A stretch of 64,000 nucleotides of DNA from Thiomicrorhabdus sp. Kp2 (GTDB lineage: Bacteria > Pseudomonadota > Gammaproteobacteria > Thiomicrospirales > Thiomicrospiraceae), in NCBI RefSeq assembly GCF_000478585.1, contig NZ_ARWI01000001.1, positions 124,001 through 188,000 on the forward strand, given 5' to 3'. Position numbers and translations under genes: made by a program. Numbering within the stretch: the first letter of the stretch is position 1; each line of letters begins with the position of its first letter. A model generated the notes under the pieces. It did no database searches. It worked only from the letters and a program-made list of their open reading frames with translations, and was not told the origin of the DNA. This document shows, in pieces, positions 1-8,695 of the stretch.

Positions 1-37
1 ACACCATCATTTTTTCGCGGTTTTTAGTTTGAGAAGG

Positions 38-43
38 TATAAT
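38..43 (+). promoter_or_regulatory. Candidate -10 box for dapD
   Basis: A perfect TATAAT lies about 45 bases before the dapD start codon. No good -35 hexamer is visible at the right distance and the window begins just upstream, so this is only a plausible promoter. Confidence 0.4.
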
Positions 44-88
44 TATCGGTTATTTAATTTTTCACAATTTACTTAAGAGAATAGCATT

Positions 89-988
89 ATGACAATCAAA
101 CGAATCGGTCACCGTTATAGCGATACAAAAACTGGCGCAACCTTAGATGTATGGTTCCCACGTTCTAATAAAGAAATAGCTCGTAACTGTTTAGCTTCAA
201 AAGCAGGTTTGATTAAGGGCGATTTTGTAACGGTAGAAATTGCTTCTGTTGATGATGCCCCTAAATCTGCTGAAGACGCTTACCTACGTTTACATTTATT
301 GTCTGAATGTGCGGTTAAGCCTAATGAAATTAACCTTGAGGGGGTTTTTGGATTATTAAATAACGTAGCTTGGACTTCGGCTGGCCCTGTTTTGCCTTCA
401 GAGGTAGAAAACCTACGTGAAGCGATTGCGGGTGAAGTTCATCAGTTTAATGTGACTTGTATCGATAAATTTCCACGTATGACAGATTACGTCATTCCTG
501 AAGGGGTTCGTATTGGTAATGCTGACCGTGTGCGTTTAGGTGCTCACTTAGCTTCTGGTACAACAATTATGCATGAAGGTTTTGTAAACTTTAATGCGGG
601 TACTTTAGGTAACTCAATGGTTGAAGGTCGTATCAGTGCAAGCGTTGTTGTTGGCGAAAATACAGATATTGGTGGCGGTGCATCAATCATGGGTACGTTA
701 TCAGGTGGTGGTAAGCAGGTTATCTCTATGGGTCAAAGAAACTTATTGGGTGCTAACGCAGGTTTAGGAATCTCTTTGGGTGATGACTGTATCGTTGAGT
801 CTGGTCTGTATCTAACTGCGGGAACTAAGGTTAAAATGCCTGATGGCTCTATTGTTTCGGCACGTGACTTATCAGGGCAATCAAAATTGTTGTTTAGACG
901 TCATAGCCAGACGGGTGCAGTTGAAGCGATTGTGACAGATGGTACTTTATGGAGTGGTTTAAATAGTGCGCTTCATAGTAATGACTAA
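89..988 (+). CDS. dapD: 2,3,4,5-tetrahydropyridine-2,6-dicarboxylate N-succinyltransferase
   Basis: Cytoplasmic enzyme of the succinylase branch of lysine and diaminopimelate synthesis; it transfers succinyl from succinyl-CoA to tetrahydrodipicolinate. The 299-residue protein has an alpha/beta N-terminal part and, from about residue 135 to 255, a run of hexapeptide-repeat turns (PEGVRIG, RVRLGAHLASGTTIMHEG, VVGENTDIGGG, SLGDDCIVESG) that form a left-handed beta helix, as in DapD trimers. It resembles the longer DapD form seen in pseudomonads and relatives. It stands alone, followed by its own terminator. The start ATG follows an AAGAGAAT ribosome-binding stretch. Confidence 0.93.
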   Translation: MTIKRIGHRYSDTKTGATLDVWFPRSNKEIARNCLASKAGLIKGDFVTVEIASVDDAPKSAEDAYLRLHLLSECAVKPNEINLEGVFGLLNNVAWTSAGPVLPSEVENLREAIAGEVHQFNVTCIDKFPRMTDYVIPEGVRIGNADRVRLGAHLASGTTIMHEGFVNFNAGTLGNSMVEGRISASVVVGENTDIGGGASIMGTLSGGGKQVISMGQRNLLGANAGLGISLGDDCIVESGLYLTAGTKVKMPDGSIVSARDLSGQSKLLFRRHSQTGAVEAIVTDGTLWSGLNSALHSND

Positions 989-1031
989 GTTTTAGCTGTT
1001 TAGCTCAGTTAAGCGAGTTAAAAATCCGTTT

Positions 1032-1059
1032 AAAGGCCTGTTTTTATGCAGGCCTTTTT
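1032..1059 (+). terminator. Rho-independent terminator after dapD
   Basis: Nine-base stem AAAGGCCTG / CAGGCCTTT with an 8-base loop, followed by a short T run. It lies 43 bases after the dapD stop. The stem contains AGGCCT by virtue of its own pairing and is not counted in the dispersed palindrome family. Confidence 0.85.
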
Positions 1060-1085
1060 GTTTTTAATTTCAGTTTTTAGTCAGA

Positions 1086-1112
1086 TTGATACAGTGTTCA
1101 CTTTGCTATAAT
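1086..1112 (+). promoter_or_regulatory. Candidate promoter of the VOC gene
   Basis: TTGATA at 1086-1091 and TATAAT at 1107-1112, preceded by TGC to give an extended -10 (TGCTATAAT). The 15-base spacer is short, which the extended -10 could compensate. It sits 33 bases before the start codon of the next gene. Confidence 0.5.
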
Positions 1113-1144
1113 TATTTTTTAACTAAATTGTAGGATTCTAAAAT

Positions 1145-1522
1145 ATGGCAAAAGTAATCGGCTTTGATCATGTAAGTATCATCGTAAAAGATGCCGAAGC
1201 TTCTTTGGCGTTTTATCAAAATCTATTAGAAGTGAATCTGATGGAAAGGCCCAATTTAGGTTTTCCTGGATATTGGGTAGATTTGTATGCAGGACAGAGT
1301 TTGCATATTATGCAGTTAGAAAACCCAAACGAGGGGACGTTACGCCCAGAGCATGGCGGTAGAGATTATCATTTTGCTCTGAGAGTGGATTCTATTGAAG
1401 ATTTTGTTCAGCGATTGGATGAAATGAATAAACCTTATACATTGAGTCAATCAGGTAGAAAAGCCTTATTCACCCGTGATTTAGATAATAATTCATTCGA
1501 ATTATTTGAATATACAGTTTAG
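1145..1522 (+). CDS. VOC-family (glyoxalase/dioxygenase-like) protein
   Basis: A 125-residue vicinal-oxygen-chelate fold protein with two beta-alpha-beta-beta-beta halves. Likely metal ligands are His9 (FDHVSI), His54 (SLHIM), His76 (DYHFAL) and Glu119 or Glu122 (NSFELFE). The family includes glyoxalase I, fosfomycin-resistance enzymes, epimerases and ring-cleavage dioxygenases, and the sequence does not tell me which reaction applies. It is a single-gene unit with its own likely promoter and converges on glnD; a 16-bp palindrome lies in the gap. Confidence 0.8.
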   Translation: MAKVIGFDHVSIIVKDAEASLAFYQNLLEVNLMERPNLGFPGYWVDLYAGQSLHIMQLENPNEGTLRPEHGGRDYHFALRVDSIEDFVQRLDEMNKPYTLSQSGRKALFTRDLDNNSFELFEYTV

Positions 1523-1539
1523 GTTAAAAACATTCCAAT

Positions 1540-1555
1540 TTACCAGGCCTGGTAA
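1540..1555. repeat. ACCAGGCCTGGT palindrome, extended to 16 bp
   Basis: Perfect dyad TTACCAGGCCTGGTAA centred at 1547/1548, in the 42-bp gap between the convergent VOC gene and glnD. It could fold as a small hairpin in either transcript, but no T run follows on either side. Confidence 0.9.
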
Positions 1556-1564
1556 GTTTAAGTG

Positions 1565-4204
1565 TTAATTTTCAATCATTTCATAAAGCGCTTCTGAAAG
1601 TTGAGAAAGTCTTTCTTTACTTTTAATAGCATTATTTTGTATGTCACTAATTAAAAAGACATCTTCTGCTTTTTCGCCTACGGTGTGAATTTTGGCATCA
1701 TGCAAACGGATGTTATTCTCTTTGAGTGCGCAGCCGATTCGAGCTAGCAGGCCTGGTGCATCTTTAGTGTTAATTGACAGCTCTGTAAGATAATCATTAA
1801 TTTGTTTAAAACCGACCTCTGTAGGTGTGTCGAAATGACGTGTTCTACGGTTTTTAATGGTGTGTGCCATTTCAATGGGTTGAACATCTGTTTGTGTTAG
1901 TTGGTATTGAATTTTATCAATCACTTCAAAGTGACGGCTTTCATCTAAGTAGTCTTGGGTATCACGATTTAAGAAGTACATCATAACCAACGTCATATTA
2001 TCCGTGCAGCTAAAGATTTGTGCTTCCATTATATCTGTTGAGAGGGTATCTAAGGTATGGGCAATATGGGCAAATAGGTAATCTCTATCTGGCATGTAAA
2101 TAATCAGCTCAGAAGCCCCTCGCTGGGTTTGTTCTTGTAAGAACACATGGTTTTGAGTTTTATCACGTTGATAGAGAAGTTTAGTAATTCTGGCGACATC
2201 ACTTGGAGTTTGTTTACTAAAAAAATCACTGTCAGAAAGGCTTTTCCACAACTCATTGAATTGCGATGAGTCTATCCCTCTTTTGGATAAGAGTTCCCTA
2301 GATTTTTCTTGTGTTTGTAGGGCTTTGATTTCTCTATCTCTAGGGGTTTTTGCACCCGCTGAAAGGACTTTTGAGGTTTCGTTATAGAGTGCTAAAAATA
2401 AAGAGTTCTTCCAATCATTCCATACGTCAGCTGAGGTTGAGCAGACATCTGCAACGGTTAACAAGTATAAGTAGTCCAGATGTTCTTGGTCACCCACAAT
2501 TTTTGCAAATTTTTGGATAACCTCTGGGTCGCTTAAATCCTTCTTTTGGGCTACGCTGGAAAAGTCCAAATGTCTGCGAACGAGCCAGCTAATTAACTTG
2601 CCATCTTTTGTAGAAAGGTTGTGTTGTTGTGCAAATTCTAATGCGTCTTCAGCGCCTAATATTTCATGTGCACCATTTCGGCCCTTGGCAATATCGTGAA
2701 AAAGACCTGCTAAGAATAGAAGTTCAGGTTTACATAACTTTTTGGCAACTTGGTGAGCTGTTGGGAATTCATAGGTAAAATTATCAACAAAAAATCGGCG
2801 TAAGTTACGTATGACTAAAATGGTGTGGTCGTCGACTGTATAAGCATGAAAAATATTAAACTGCATGAGGCCTGTAATTTTTTTAAAGACGGGTAAGTAT
2901 TCACTTAAAACCCCATAACTGTGCATTCTTTTGACCGCGGCATTAACCCCTTTGGGCTGTCTAAATATCTCCATGAAAAGCGCTTTATTGATTGGGTCAT
3001 TGCGAAAACTGTCATTAATTAAATACAAATGATCTCGAATAGAGCGGATTGCATTTGAGCGTAACCCTTTAACTTCTGGTAGGGTTTCGAGGATGATAAA
3101 AGACTCGAGTAATGCCGTTGGGTTTTTGAAAAAAACGCGTGGGTGGGTAATGTCTAAGTATTCGCCTACGATTTTAAAATGATTGTTAATCGGTTTTTCT
3201 TGCGTGTTTTCATTATCAAATAACACTTCACGGAAGTGTTGCAATAAGATTTCATTGAGCTTTACTACGTTTTGTACGTTGCGATAGTAACTGCTCATAA
3301 ATTGTTCAACAGCGATTTTTTCTTTGTTATCGCTATAACCAAAACTTTCAGCAATAGATTGTTGTAAATCAAATTGTAAACGGTCTTCACGTCGTTTTTT
3401 CTGGTGTTGTAAAGCAAAGCGAATGCGGTTTAGGTATTTATAGGCGGCTTCAATTTCTAAAAACTCTTCGGTTGTTAAGAAGTTGCGCTGAACAAGTTCA
3501 TTGATTGAATTGGCATTAAAGTGTCTTTTAGCTACCCAGTAAATGGTTTGAACATCTCTAAGCCCTCCTGGGCTTTCCTTGATGTTGGGTTCAAGTTGAT
3601 AGACCGTGTCATTAAAACGCTTGTGCCGTGCCGTTTGCTCCTCATATTTAGCAATAAAAAAATCTTTACGATCCCAAAATTGGGTGTGTTTATTCCAAAG
3701 CTGTTGCAGTTCTTCAAAGCGAGTATAGTCACCTGTTAACCAACGAGCTTCCAGTAAGTTGGTTGCTGTTGCTACATCTTCCATACCCGCTAGCTGGCAA
3801 TCGGCAACCGTTCTAACGGCATGTCCTACATCAAATCCTAAATCCCATAAAAACGTGATGAATTTTGAGAGTTCTTCCTGATTTTTTTCAATATCATCAC
3901 ATAATATAAGTAAATCTATATCTGAGTAAGGGTGCAGTTCACCACGGCCATAACCACCGACGGCTACTAAGGTTGCGATATTGTCAGAAACATAGGTTTT
4001 CCAGATACGTTTTAAAAATTGGTCAATGAATATCGAACGTTCTTTAATGAGCTCTGCGACGGCAGCCCCTGTCTCAAACTGTTTGAACTGATAGTTAGTA
4101 AACTCGGATAGAACCGAACGCCCGATTTTTATTTGTTCTAAGGTTGGAATATTAGGATTCTCAAGTGAATGAATAAAATTAGGAAGTGAGGGGCGTTCAT
4201 TCAT
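1565..4204 (-). CDS. glnD: Bifunctional [protein-PII] uridylyltransferase / uridylyl-removing enzyme
   Basis: Senses glutamine and adds UMP to or removes it from PII proteins, so controlling nitrogen assimilation. The 879-residue length is typical. The N-terminal nucleotidyltransferase site is GGYGRGELHPYSDIDLLIL (residues 83-101, acidic residues Asp95 and Asp97). A central HD domain carries FHDIAKG near residue 503, the uridylyl-removing site. Two C-terminal ACT domains bind glutamine, the last around residues 805-879 (TKDAPGLLARIG). It is the second gene of a minus-strand pair with map, an arrangement seen in other gammaproteobacteria. A near copy of the dispersed palindrome lies in the last ACT domain. 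Confidence 0.95.
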   Translation of the reverse strand: MNERPSLPNFIHSLENPNIPTLEQIKIGRSVLSEFTNYQFKQFETGAAVAELIKERSIFIDQFLKRIWKTYVSDNIATLVAVGGYGRGELHPYSDIDLLILCDDIEKNQEELSKFITFLWDLGFDVGHAVRTVADCQLAGMEDVATATNLLEARWLTGDYTRFEELQQLWNKHTQFWDRKDFFIAKYEEQTARHKRFNDTVYQLEPNIKESPGGLRDVQTIYWVAKRHFNANSINELVQRNFLTTEEFLEIEAAYKYLNRIRFALQHQKKRREDRLQFDLQQSIAESFGYSDNKEKIAVEQFMSSYYRNVQNVVKLNEILLQHFREVLFDNENTQEKPINNHFKIVGEYLDITHPRVFFKNPTALLESFIILETLPEVKGLRSNAIRSIRDHLYLINDSFRNDPINKALFMEIFRQPKGVNAAVKRMHSYGVLSEYLPVFKKITGLMQFNIFHAYTVDDHTILVIRNLRRFFVDNFTYEFPTAHQVAKKLCKPELLFLAGLFHDIAKGRNGAHEILGAEDALEFAQQHNLSTKDGKLISWLVRRHLDFSSVAQKKDLSDPEVIQKFAKIVGDQEHLDYLYLLTVADVCSTSADVWNDWKNSLFLALYNETSKVLSAGAKTPRDREIKALQTQEKSRELLSKRGIDSSQFNELWKSLSDSDFFSKQTPSDVARITKLLYQRDKTQNHVFLQEQTQRGASELIIYMPDRDYLFAHIAHTLDTLSTDIMEAQIFSCTDNMTLVMMYFLNRDTQDYLDESRHFEVIDKIQYQLTQTDVQPIEMAHTIKNRRTRHFDTPTEVGFKQINDYLTELSINTKDAPGLLARIGCALKENNIRLHDAKIHTVGEKAEDVFLISDIQNNAIKSKERLSQLSEALYEMIEN
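1746..1757. repeat. Near copy of the ACCAGGCCTGGT palindrome inside glnD
   Basis: AGCAGGCCTGGT, one mismatch to the 12-mer. It encodes part of the conserved Ala-Pro-Gly-Leu-Leu-Ala of the ACT domain on the minus strand, so protein conservation alone may explain it. Confidence 0.5.
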
Positions 4205-4241
4205 GTTTAGACTCTATAGTATTGGGTTATATGAGAGTGTA

Positions 4242-4263
4242 TGCCAGGGTAAAAAGCCTGGCA
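4242..4263. repeat. Split CCAGG/CCTGG dyad between glnD and map
   Basis: TGCCAGG (4242-4248) and CCTGGCA (4257-4263) are separated by 8 bases. It looks like the dispersed palindrome with its halves pulled apart and lies 52 bases after the map stop codon. No T run follows, so it is not a classical terminator. Confidence 0.55.
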
Positions 4264-4314
4264 ATAACAAAATTGGCGTTACATGTAGCGTTTTGTGCCT
4301 AACGGTGAAGTCAA

Positions 4315-5097
4315 TTAAGGTAGAACGGGTTGTTCATTTGTTCTTAATGTGAATATTTCATAACCTGTTTTAGTAACGACTAAGGTATGTTCCCATTGGG
4401 CTGAAAGTTTCCTGTCTTTAGTAACAACGGTCCAGTTATCGGCTAACAGTTTAACAGGTGCTTTACCTTGGTTAATCATGGGTTCAATGGTAAACACCAT
4501 ACCTTCTTTTAACACAATCTCTTTAAGTTCGGGAGCGGCATAGTGAAGAACTTGTGGTTCTTCATGGAAATCCGCACCAATACCGTGCCCGCAATATTCA
4601 CGCACAACAGAATAGTTATTGGCTTCAGCGTGTTTTTGAATTGCACAAGCAACATCATAAAGTGTGGCGCCTGGTTTAACTTGTTCAATCCCAAGCCAAA
4701 GGCATTCATGGGCAACTTGGCAAAGTCTATTGGCAAAGGGTTTTACTTCACCAACTTCAAACATCATGCTGGTATCCCCATGATAGCCATCTTTAATTAC
4801 CGTAACATCAATATTGACGATATCGCCTTTCTTTAATGTCTTTTTATCTTCAGGTATGCCGTGACAAACTACCTGGTTAATGGAGATACAGCTAGAGGCT
4901 GGAAAACCATGGTAATTCAACGTTGCAGGAACAGTGCCTTGTTCTTCGGTCATATATTTGTGCATGATTGAGTTTAATTCACCAGTAGAAGCGCCTGGAA
5001 TAACGTAAGGTGTAATCATTTCTAATACATCTGCGGCCAATTTTCCGGCAATACGCATTTTTTGAATTTCATCAGCTGTTTTGATTTTTATCGTCAT
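4315..5097 (-). CDS. map: Methionine aminopeptidase, type I
   Basis: Removes the initiator methionine from nascent proteins. All expected residues are present in the 260-residue protein: substrate-pocket His79, and metal ligands Asp97 (NIDVTV), Asp108 (GDTSMM), His171 (GHGIG), Glu205 (FTIEPM) and Glu236 (WEHTL). It is divergent from rpsB, the usual neighbour in gammaproteobacteria, with about 270 bases between them holding promoters for both. It is followed by glnD on the same strand after 110 bases. Confidence 0.95.
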   Translation of the reverse strand: MTIKIKTADEIQKMRIAGKLAADVLEMITPYVIPGASTGELNSIMHKYMTEEQGTVPATLNYHGFPASSCISINQVVCHGIPEDKKTLKKGDIVNIDVTVIKDGYHGDTSMMFEVGEVKPFANRLCQVAHECLWLGIEQVKPGATLYDVACAIQKHAEANNYSVVREYCGHGIGADFHEEPQVLHYAAPELKEIVLKEGMVFTIEPMINQGKAPVKLLADNWTVVTKDRKLSAQWEHTLVVTKTGYEIFTLRTNEQPVLP

Positions 5098-5172
5098 AAT
5101 AAAGTGTTTCTTTTGATTCTCAATTAATCATAAGTTAATTTTAGAAAAACATTATGAATTAATGAATTTAAA

Positions 5173-5201
5173 TTGTGAATTTGGCTGGGATATGGTATAA
5201 A
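5173..5201 (+). promoter_or_regulatory. Strong promoter of rpsB-tsf with GC-rich discriminator
   Basis: TTGTGA (5173-5178), 17-base spacer, TATAAA (5196-5201), then a GC-rich discriminator (GCCGCGCC at 5203-5210). That arrangement is typical of promoters of translation genes under ppGpp/DksA control. The leader downstream is about 160 bases long. Confidence 0.65.
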
Positions 5202-5261
5202 TGCCGCGCCTTTCGAATGAGAGGAATTTTAACAGAAAATCCGCACGTTTACCGACACATA

Positions 5262-5349
5262 AAACGGGGTGCTAAAAACTTTACATCAAACCATTTGTTT
5301 GAATAAAGGAAATTAGTTCGTTTTATGGGGTGAACGGAGGCTTAACCCC
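5262..5349 (+). promoter_or_regulatory. Candidate S2 autoregulatory leader of rpsB
   Basis: The untranslated leader contains CGGGGTG near 5266 and a hairpin pairing GGGGT (5327-5331) with ACCCC (5345-5349), ending just before the rpsB ribosome-binding site GGAG (5357-5360). Ribosomal protein S2 is known to repress rpsB-tsf through its leader in proteobacteria. The structural match is by eye only. Confidence 0.4.
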
Positions 5350-5368
5350 ACTATTTGGAGAAAAAATC

Positions 5369-6109
5369 ATGGCAAAAGTAACCATGCGTCAAATGCTAGA
5401 AGCTGGTGTTCATTTCGGTCACCAGACACGTTATTGGAACCCTAAGATGTCTGAGTACATCTTTGGAGCACGTAACAACATTCATATCGTTAACTTAGAA
5501 AAAACACTACCAATGTTTAACGACGCGTTAAATATGATGGGCGGTATCGCAGCTAACAAAGGTAAAGTATTGTTTGTTGGTACTAAAAAGGCAGCACGTG
5601 AGCTAGTTGCTCAAGAAGCACAGCGTTGTGGTATGCCTTATGTTGATTACCGTTGGTTAGGTGGTATGTTAACAAACTTCAAAACAATCAAGCAATCTAT
5701 CAAGCGTCTAAAAGAATTAGAAGCGATGGAGCAAGATGGTACTTTTGAAAAAATCACTAAAAGAGAAGCGTTAACTCTATCTCGTCAAAAGACTAAGTTA
5801 GAACTTTCTTTAGGTGGTATCAAAGATATGCGTGCAATGCCTGATGCAATTTTCATTATCGACACTGGTAACGAAAAAATTGCAATCCAAGAAGCACAAA
5901 ACCTAAATATTCCAGTTATCGGTGTGGTTGATACTAACAATGACCCTCGTGGTGTTGATTATGTTATCCCTGGTAATGATGATGCAATCCGTGCAATCTC
6001 TCTATACTTATCTGCTGCTGCAGACGCAATCAATGAAGGTAAAGCTACCATCACGACTGCGGTTGAGGGTGATGACTTTGTAGAAGCTGAAGAAAAAGCA
6101 GCTGAATAA
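5369..6109 (+). CDS. rpsB: 30S ribosomal protein S2
   Basis: Small-subunit ribosomal protein of 246 residues. The family start [20 protein letters not shown] follows GGAG with an 8-base gap, so I placed the start at 5369; an in-frame extension upstream lies in the leader. Signature stretches such as [18 protein letters not shown] and [22 protein letters not shown] are intact. It is co-transcribed with tsf, and a double CCAGG/CCTGG element sits between the two. Confidence 0.97.
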   Translation: MAKVTMRQMLEAGVHFGHQTRYWNPKMSEYIFGARNNIHIVNLEKTLPMFNDALNMMGGIAANKGKVLFVGTKKAARELVAQEAQRCGMPYVDYRWLGGMLTNFKTIKQSIKRLKELEAMEQDGTFEKITKREALTLSRQKTKLELSLGGIKDMRAMPDAIFIIDTGNEKIAIQEAQNLNIPVIGVVDTNNDPRGVDYVIPGNDDAIRAISLYLSAAADAINEGKATITTAVEGDDFVEAEEKAAE

Positions 6110-6124
6110 TAAAGTTACTAAATA

Positions 6125-6148
6125 ACCAGGCCTGGTAAATTTACCAGG
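6125..6148. repeat. Overlapping double palindrome in the rpsB-tsf gap
   Basis: An exact ACCAGGCCTGGT (6125-6136) shares its right half with a second perfect 18-bp dyad, CCTGGTAAATTTACCAGG (6131-6148). Three half-sites in tandem give two mutually exclusive hairpins, followed by an ACTTTTGATT stretch. It may act as an attenuator between the S2 and EF-Ts genes. Confidence 0.85.
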
Positions 6149-6187
6149 TCACTTTTGATTATTTATTGATAAATTAAGGATTTCAAA

Positions 6188-7072
6188 ATGGCTATTACAG
6201 CAGCAATGGTTAAAGATCTACGTCAAACAACTGGCGCAGGGATGATGGATTGTAAAAAAGCGTTATCAGAAGTTGATGGCGATATGGATGCAGCAATTGA
6301 ATTTCTTCGTAAGAAGGGAATGGCTGGTGCAGATAAGAAAGCGGGTCGTGTAGCAGCAGAAGGCGTTATTGCAATTGCGGTTTCTGATGATAAGAAAACA
6401 GGTGCAATTGCCGAAGTTAACTGTGAAACGGATTTTGTTGCTAAAGGTGATGAGTTTAAGAATTTTGCAAATGAAATTGCCGCTCTTGCTCTTGCAAACA
6501 AAACAACAGATATTGAAGCTGTAATGAACTTAGAAATGGCTTCAGGTAAAACAGTGGATCAAACACGTCGTGAAATGATTGCTAAAATCGGTGAAAACAT
6601 GGGTGTTCGTCGTTTAGAGTTAATTGAAACAACTGGACAGATTGGCCAATACCAACACGGTGAAAAAATCGGTGTTGTGGTTAGTTTAGAAGGCGGTGAT
6701 GATGCACTTGCTCGTGACGTTGCTATGCATGTTGCAGCGGCTAAGCCATCTGCAGTTTCTCCAGATGACTTAGATGCCGAAGTTGTTGAAAAGGAACGTG
6801 CTTTCCAAATTGATCAGGCTAAAACTTCTGGTAAGCCTATGGAAATTATCGAAAAGATGATTGAAGGTCGTATGCGTAAGTTTGTTGGTGAAATTACCTT
6901 ACTAGGTCAGTCTTTTGTTAAAGACCCAGATCAAACTGTAGAAAAACTATTAAAATCTAATGGTGCTACAGTTTCTTCATTCATTCGTTTAGAAGTGGGT
7001 GAAGGTATTGTTATTGAAGAAACTAACTTCGCTGATGAAGTTGCGTTGGCTGCTAAAGCAGTTACGGGTTAA
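6188..7072 (+). CDS. tsf: Translation elongation factor Ts
   Basis: Guanine-nucleotide exchange factor for EF-Tu; 294 residues. The N-terminal UBA-like domain has the motif TTGAGMMDCKKAL, followed by the core motif NCETDFVAKGDEF (TDFV contacts EF-Tu). Its start has an AAGGA ribosome-binding site. It is the second gene of the rpsB operon and is followed by a strong terminator. Confidence 0.97.
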   Translation: MAITAAMVKDLRQTTGAGMMDCKKALSEVDGDMDAAIEFLRKKGMAGADKKAGRVAAEGVIAIAVSDDKKTGAIAEVNCETDFVAKGDEFKNFANEIAALALANKTTDIEAVMNLEMASGKTVDQTRREMIAKIGENMGVRRLELIETTGQIGQYQHGEKIGVVVSLEGGDDALARDVAMHVAAAKPSAVSPDDLDAEVVEKERAFQIDQAKTSGKPMEIIEKMIEGRMRKFVGEITLLGQSFVKDPDQTVEKLLKSNGATVSSFIRLEVGEGIVIEETNFADEVALAAKAVTG

Positions 7073-7090
7073 TTTCAATTGACTGAATGA

Positions 7091-7135
7091 GCCATAGTTA
7101 GGGCTTGCTGTTAGCAAGGCCGCTATGGCTTTTTT
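7091..7135 (+). terminator. Rho-independent terminator after tsf
   Basis: Outer stem GCCATAG (7091-7097) / CTATGGC (7123-7129), inner stem CTTGC/GCAAG, then a run of six T. It ends the rpsB-tsf unit before pyrH. The remaining bases up to pyrH are A+T-rich and presumably hold its promoter. Confidence 0.85.
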
Positions 7136-7266
7136 GTATGTAAAATTTCATTGTTGTTTTGGTAAAATATTTTTTTATTAAAGTCTTTTATAAGTCTTTG
7201 TATTTAATTAAATTTAATTTGTTTAAATACTTATAAAACACTTTAGATTATGGCTGGGGAATAGGT

Positions 7267-7986
7267 ATGGCACTTAAATATAAACGTATATTATTAAAGT
7301 TTAGTGGTGAAGCTTTAATGGGTGATGGCGATTTTGGCTTAGATTCCGTTACGCTCAAAAATGTAGTTGGCCAAGTTAAAGCTTTACGTGATTTAGGTGT
7401 CGAAGTAGGTATTGTTGTCGGAGGTGGTAATATCTTCCGTGGCGCTCAGATACAGGGTTCGGGTATTCAGCGTACCACGGGCGATCACATGGGGATGATG
7501 GCTACGGTGATTAATGCCCTAGCTTTAAGAGATGTTATTGAAAGCATGGGGATGAAGTCACAGGTGCTTTCAGCAATGAGTATTGAAGGAGTTTCTTCTG
7601 GCTTTAACGCTAATGCTGTAAAAAAACAACTTGCTGATGGTGAGGTGTTGGTTTTTGCTGCTGGTACTGGAAGCCCGTTCTTTACAACCGATACTGCGGC
7701 GGCTTTACGCGGTATTGAAATTGATGCCGATATTGTTTTAAAAGCCACAAAAGTTGACGGTATTTACACGGCTGATCCAGTTAAAGATCCCAAAGCAACA
7801 CGCTACCAAGCGTTAAGTTATGATGATGTTATTCAAAAGAATTTACAGGTAATGGATATGACGGCATTTGTATTGTGTCGTGACCATAAGATGCCGATCC
7901 GTGTTTTTGATATGTTTAAAGATAATGCGGTTATTAGAATTGTTCAAGGTGAAGATGAAGGCACCTTGGTAAGTGCAGGAGAATAA
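7267..7986 (+). CDS. pyrH: Uridylate kinase (UMP kinase)
   Basis: Phosphorylates UMP to UDP; a cytoplasmic hexamer of the amino-acid-kinase fold, allosterically controlled by GTP and UTP. The 239-residue protein has LLKFSGEAL at the N-terminus, [24 protein letters not shown] and [16 protein letters not shown], all family signatures. It lies 2 bases upstream of frr, and the two are clearly co-transcribed. Confidence 0.96.
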   Translation: MALKYKRILLKFSGEALMGDGDFGLDSVTLKNVVGQVKALRDLGVEVGIVVGGGNIFRGAQIQGSGIQRTTGDHMGMMATVINALALRDVIESMGMKSQVLSAMSIEGVSSGFNANAVKKQLADGEVLVFAAGTGSPFFTTDTAAALRGIEIDADIVLKATKVDGIYTADPVKDPKATRYQALSYDDVIQKNLQVMDMTAFVLCRDHKMPIRVFDMFKDNAVIRIVQGEDEGTLVSAGE

Positions 7987-7988
7987 GA

Positions 7989-8546
7989 ATGTTAAATGAA
8001 ATTCAAAATGACGCTAAATCGCGCATGAATAAATCGATTGAAAACCTGGAAGCTAACTTTGCCAAAATTAGAACGGGGCGAGCTCATCCAAGTATTTTGG
8101 ATGCGGTAACTGTGGATTATTATGGTTCACAAGTGCCGATTAGTCAGGTGGCTAATATTAATGTTGAAGATGCACGTACTTTGACTGTTCAGCCATGGGA
8201 GCAGCCTATGGTTGCGGTTGTTGAAAAAGCAATTATGATGTCTGATTTAGGGGTTAACCCTGTAACTAACGGTAATATGATGCGTATTCCCATGCCGCCA
8301 TTAACCGAAGAGCGTCGTCGTGATTTAACGAAAGTGGCTCGTCAAGAAGCTGAAAATTCACGTGTTGCCGTTCGTAATGTGCGTCGTGATGCGAATGGTG
8401 ATGTGAAGGATTTATTGAAAGATAAAGAGGTGACCGAGGATGAGGCACGTCGTTCAGAAGAGCAAATTCAAAAGTTGACAGATGATGCTGTTAAGAAAAT
8501 TGATGTGCTCTTGGCTGAAAAAGAAGCGGTTTTGATGGAAGTTTAA
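7989..8546 (+). CDS. frr: Ribosome recycling factor
   Basis: With EF-G it splits post-termination ribosomes. At 185 residues it has the usual length, with the typical [13 protein letters not shown] motif near the N-terminus and a C-terminal three-helix-bundle region rich in charged residues. AGGAG in the end of pyrH provides its ribosome-binding site. A strong terminator hairpin follows. Confidence 0.96.
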   Translation: MLNEIQNDAKSRMNKSIENLEANFAKIRTGRAHPSILDAVTVDYYGSQVPISQVANINVEDARTLTVQPWEQPMVAVVEKAIMMSDLGVNPVTNGNMMRIPMPPLTEERRRDLTKVARQEAENSRVAVRNVRRDANGDVKDLLKDKEVTEDEARRSEEQIQKLTDDAVKKIDVLLAEKEAVLMEV

Positions 8547-8635
8547 GCGCAAATTAAAGTCGATATTTATACGCAATTACGGCATAATTGATTGGTTTTA
8601 TCGTATCCGTTTAATTTGTTCATAATTGCATACAT

Positions 8636-8676
8636 AAAACGGCCTTAGAGTATTTTGTTGCTCTAAGGCCGTTTTT
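8636..8676 (+). terminator. Rho-independent terminator between frr and uppS
   Basis: Perfect 15-base stem (8636-8650 with 8661-8675), 10-base loop and T-rich tail. It ends only about 10 bases before the uppS ribosome-binding site, so a downstream promoter has almost no room. Confidence 0.85.
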
Positions 8677-8695
8677 GTTTGTTTTTGGAGTTGTT

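Noticed and set aside
1032-1057. AGGCCT words in the dapD terminator as members of the palindrome family
   Set aside because: They are the two arms of a normal terminator stem (AAAGGCCTG / CAGGCCTTT) and lack the flanking CC/GG of the family.
3521-3739. ORFs antisense to or overlapping glnD
   Set aside because: They lie fully within glnD in other frames and show no coding signature of their own.
5330-5368. 13-codon N-terminal extension of S2
   Set aside because: The family begins [10 protein letters not shown] and GGAG lies just before that ATG; the extension falls in the regulatory leader hairpin.
8675-8695. Extended uppS start at 8675
   Set aside because: It sits in the T tail of the terminator and upstream of the ribosome-binding site; TTG at 8696 fits better.
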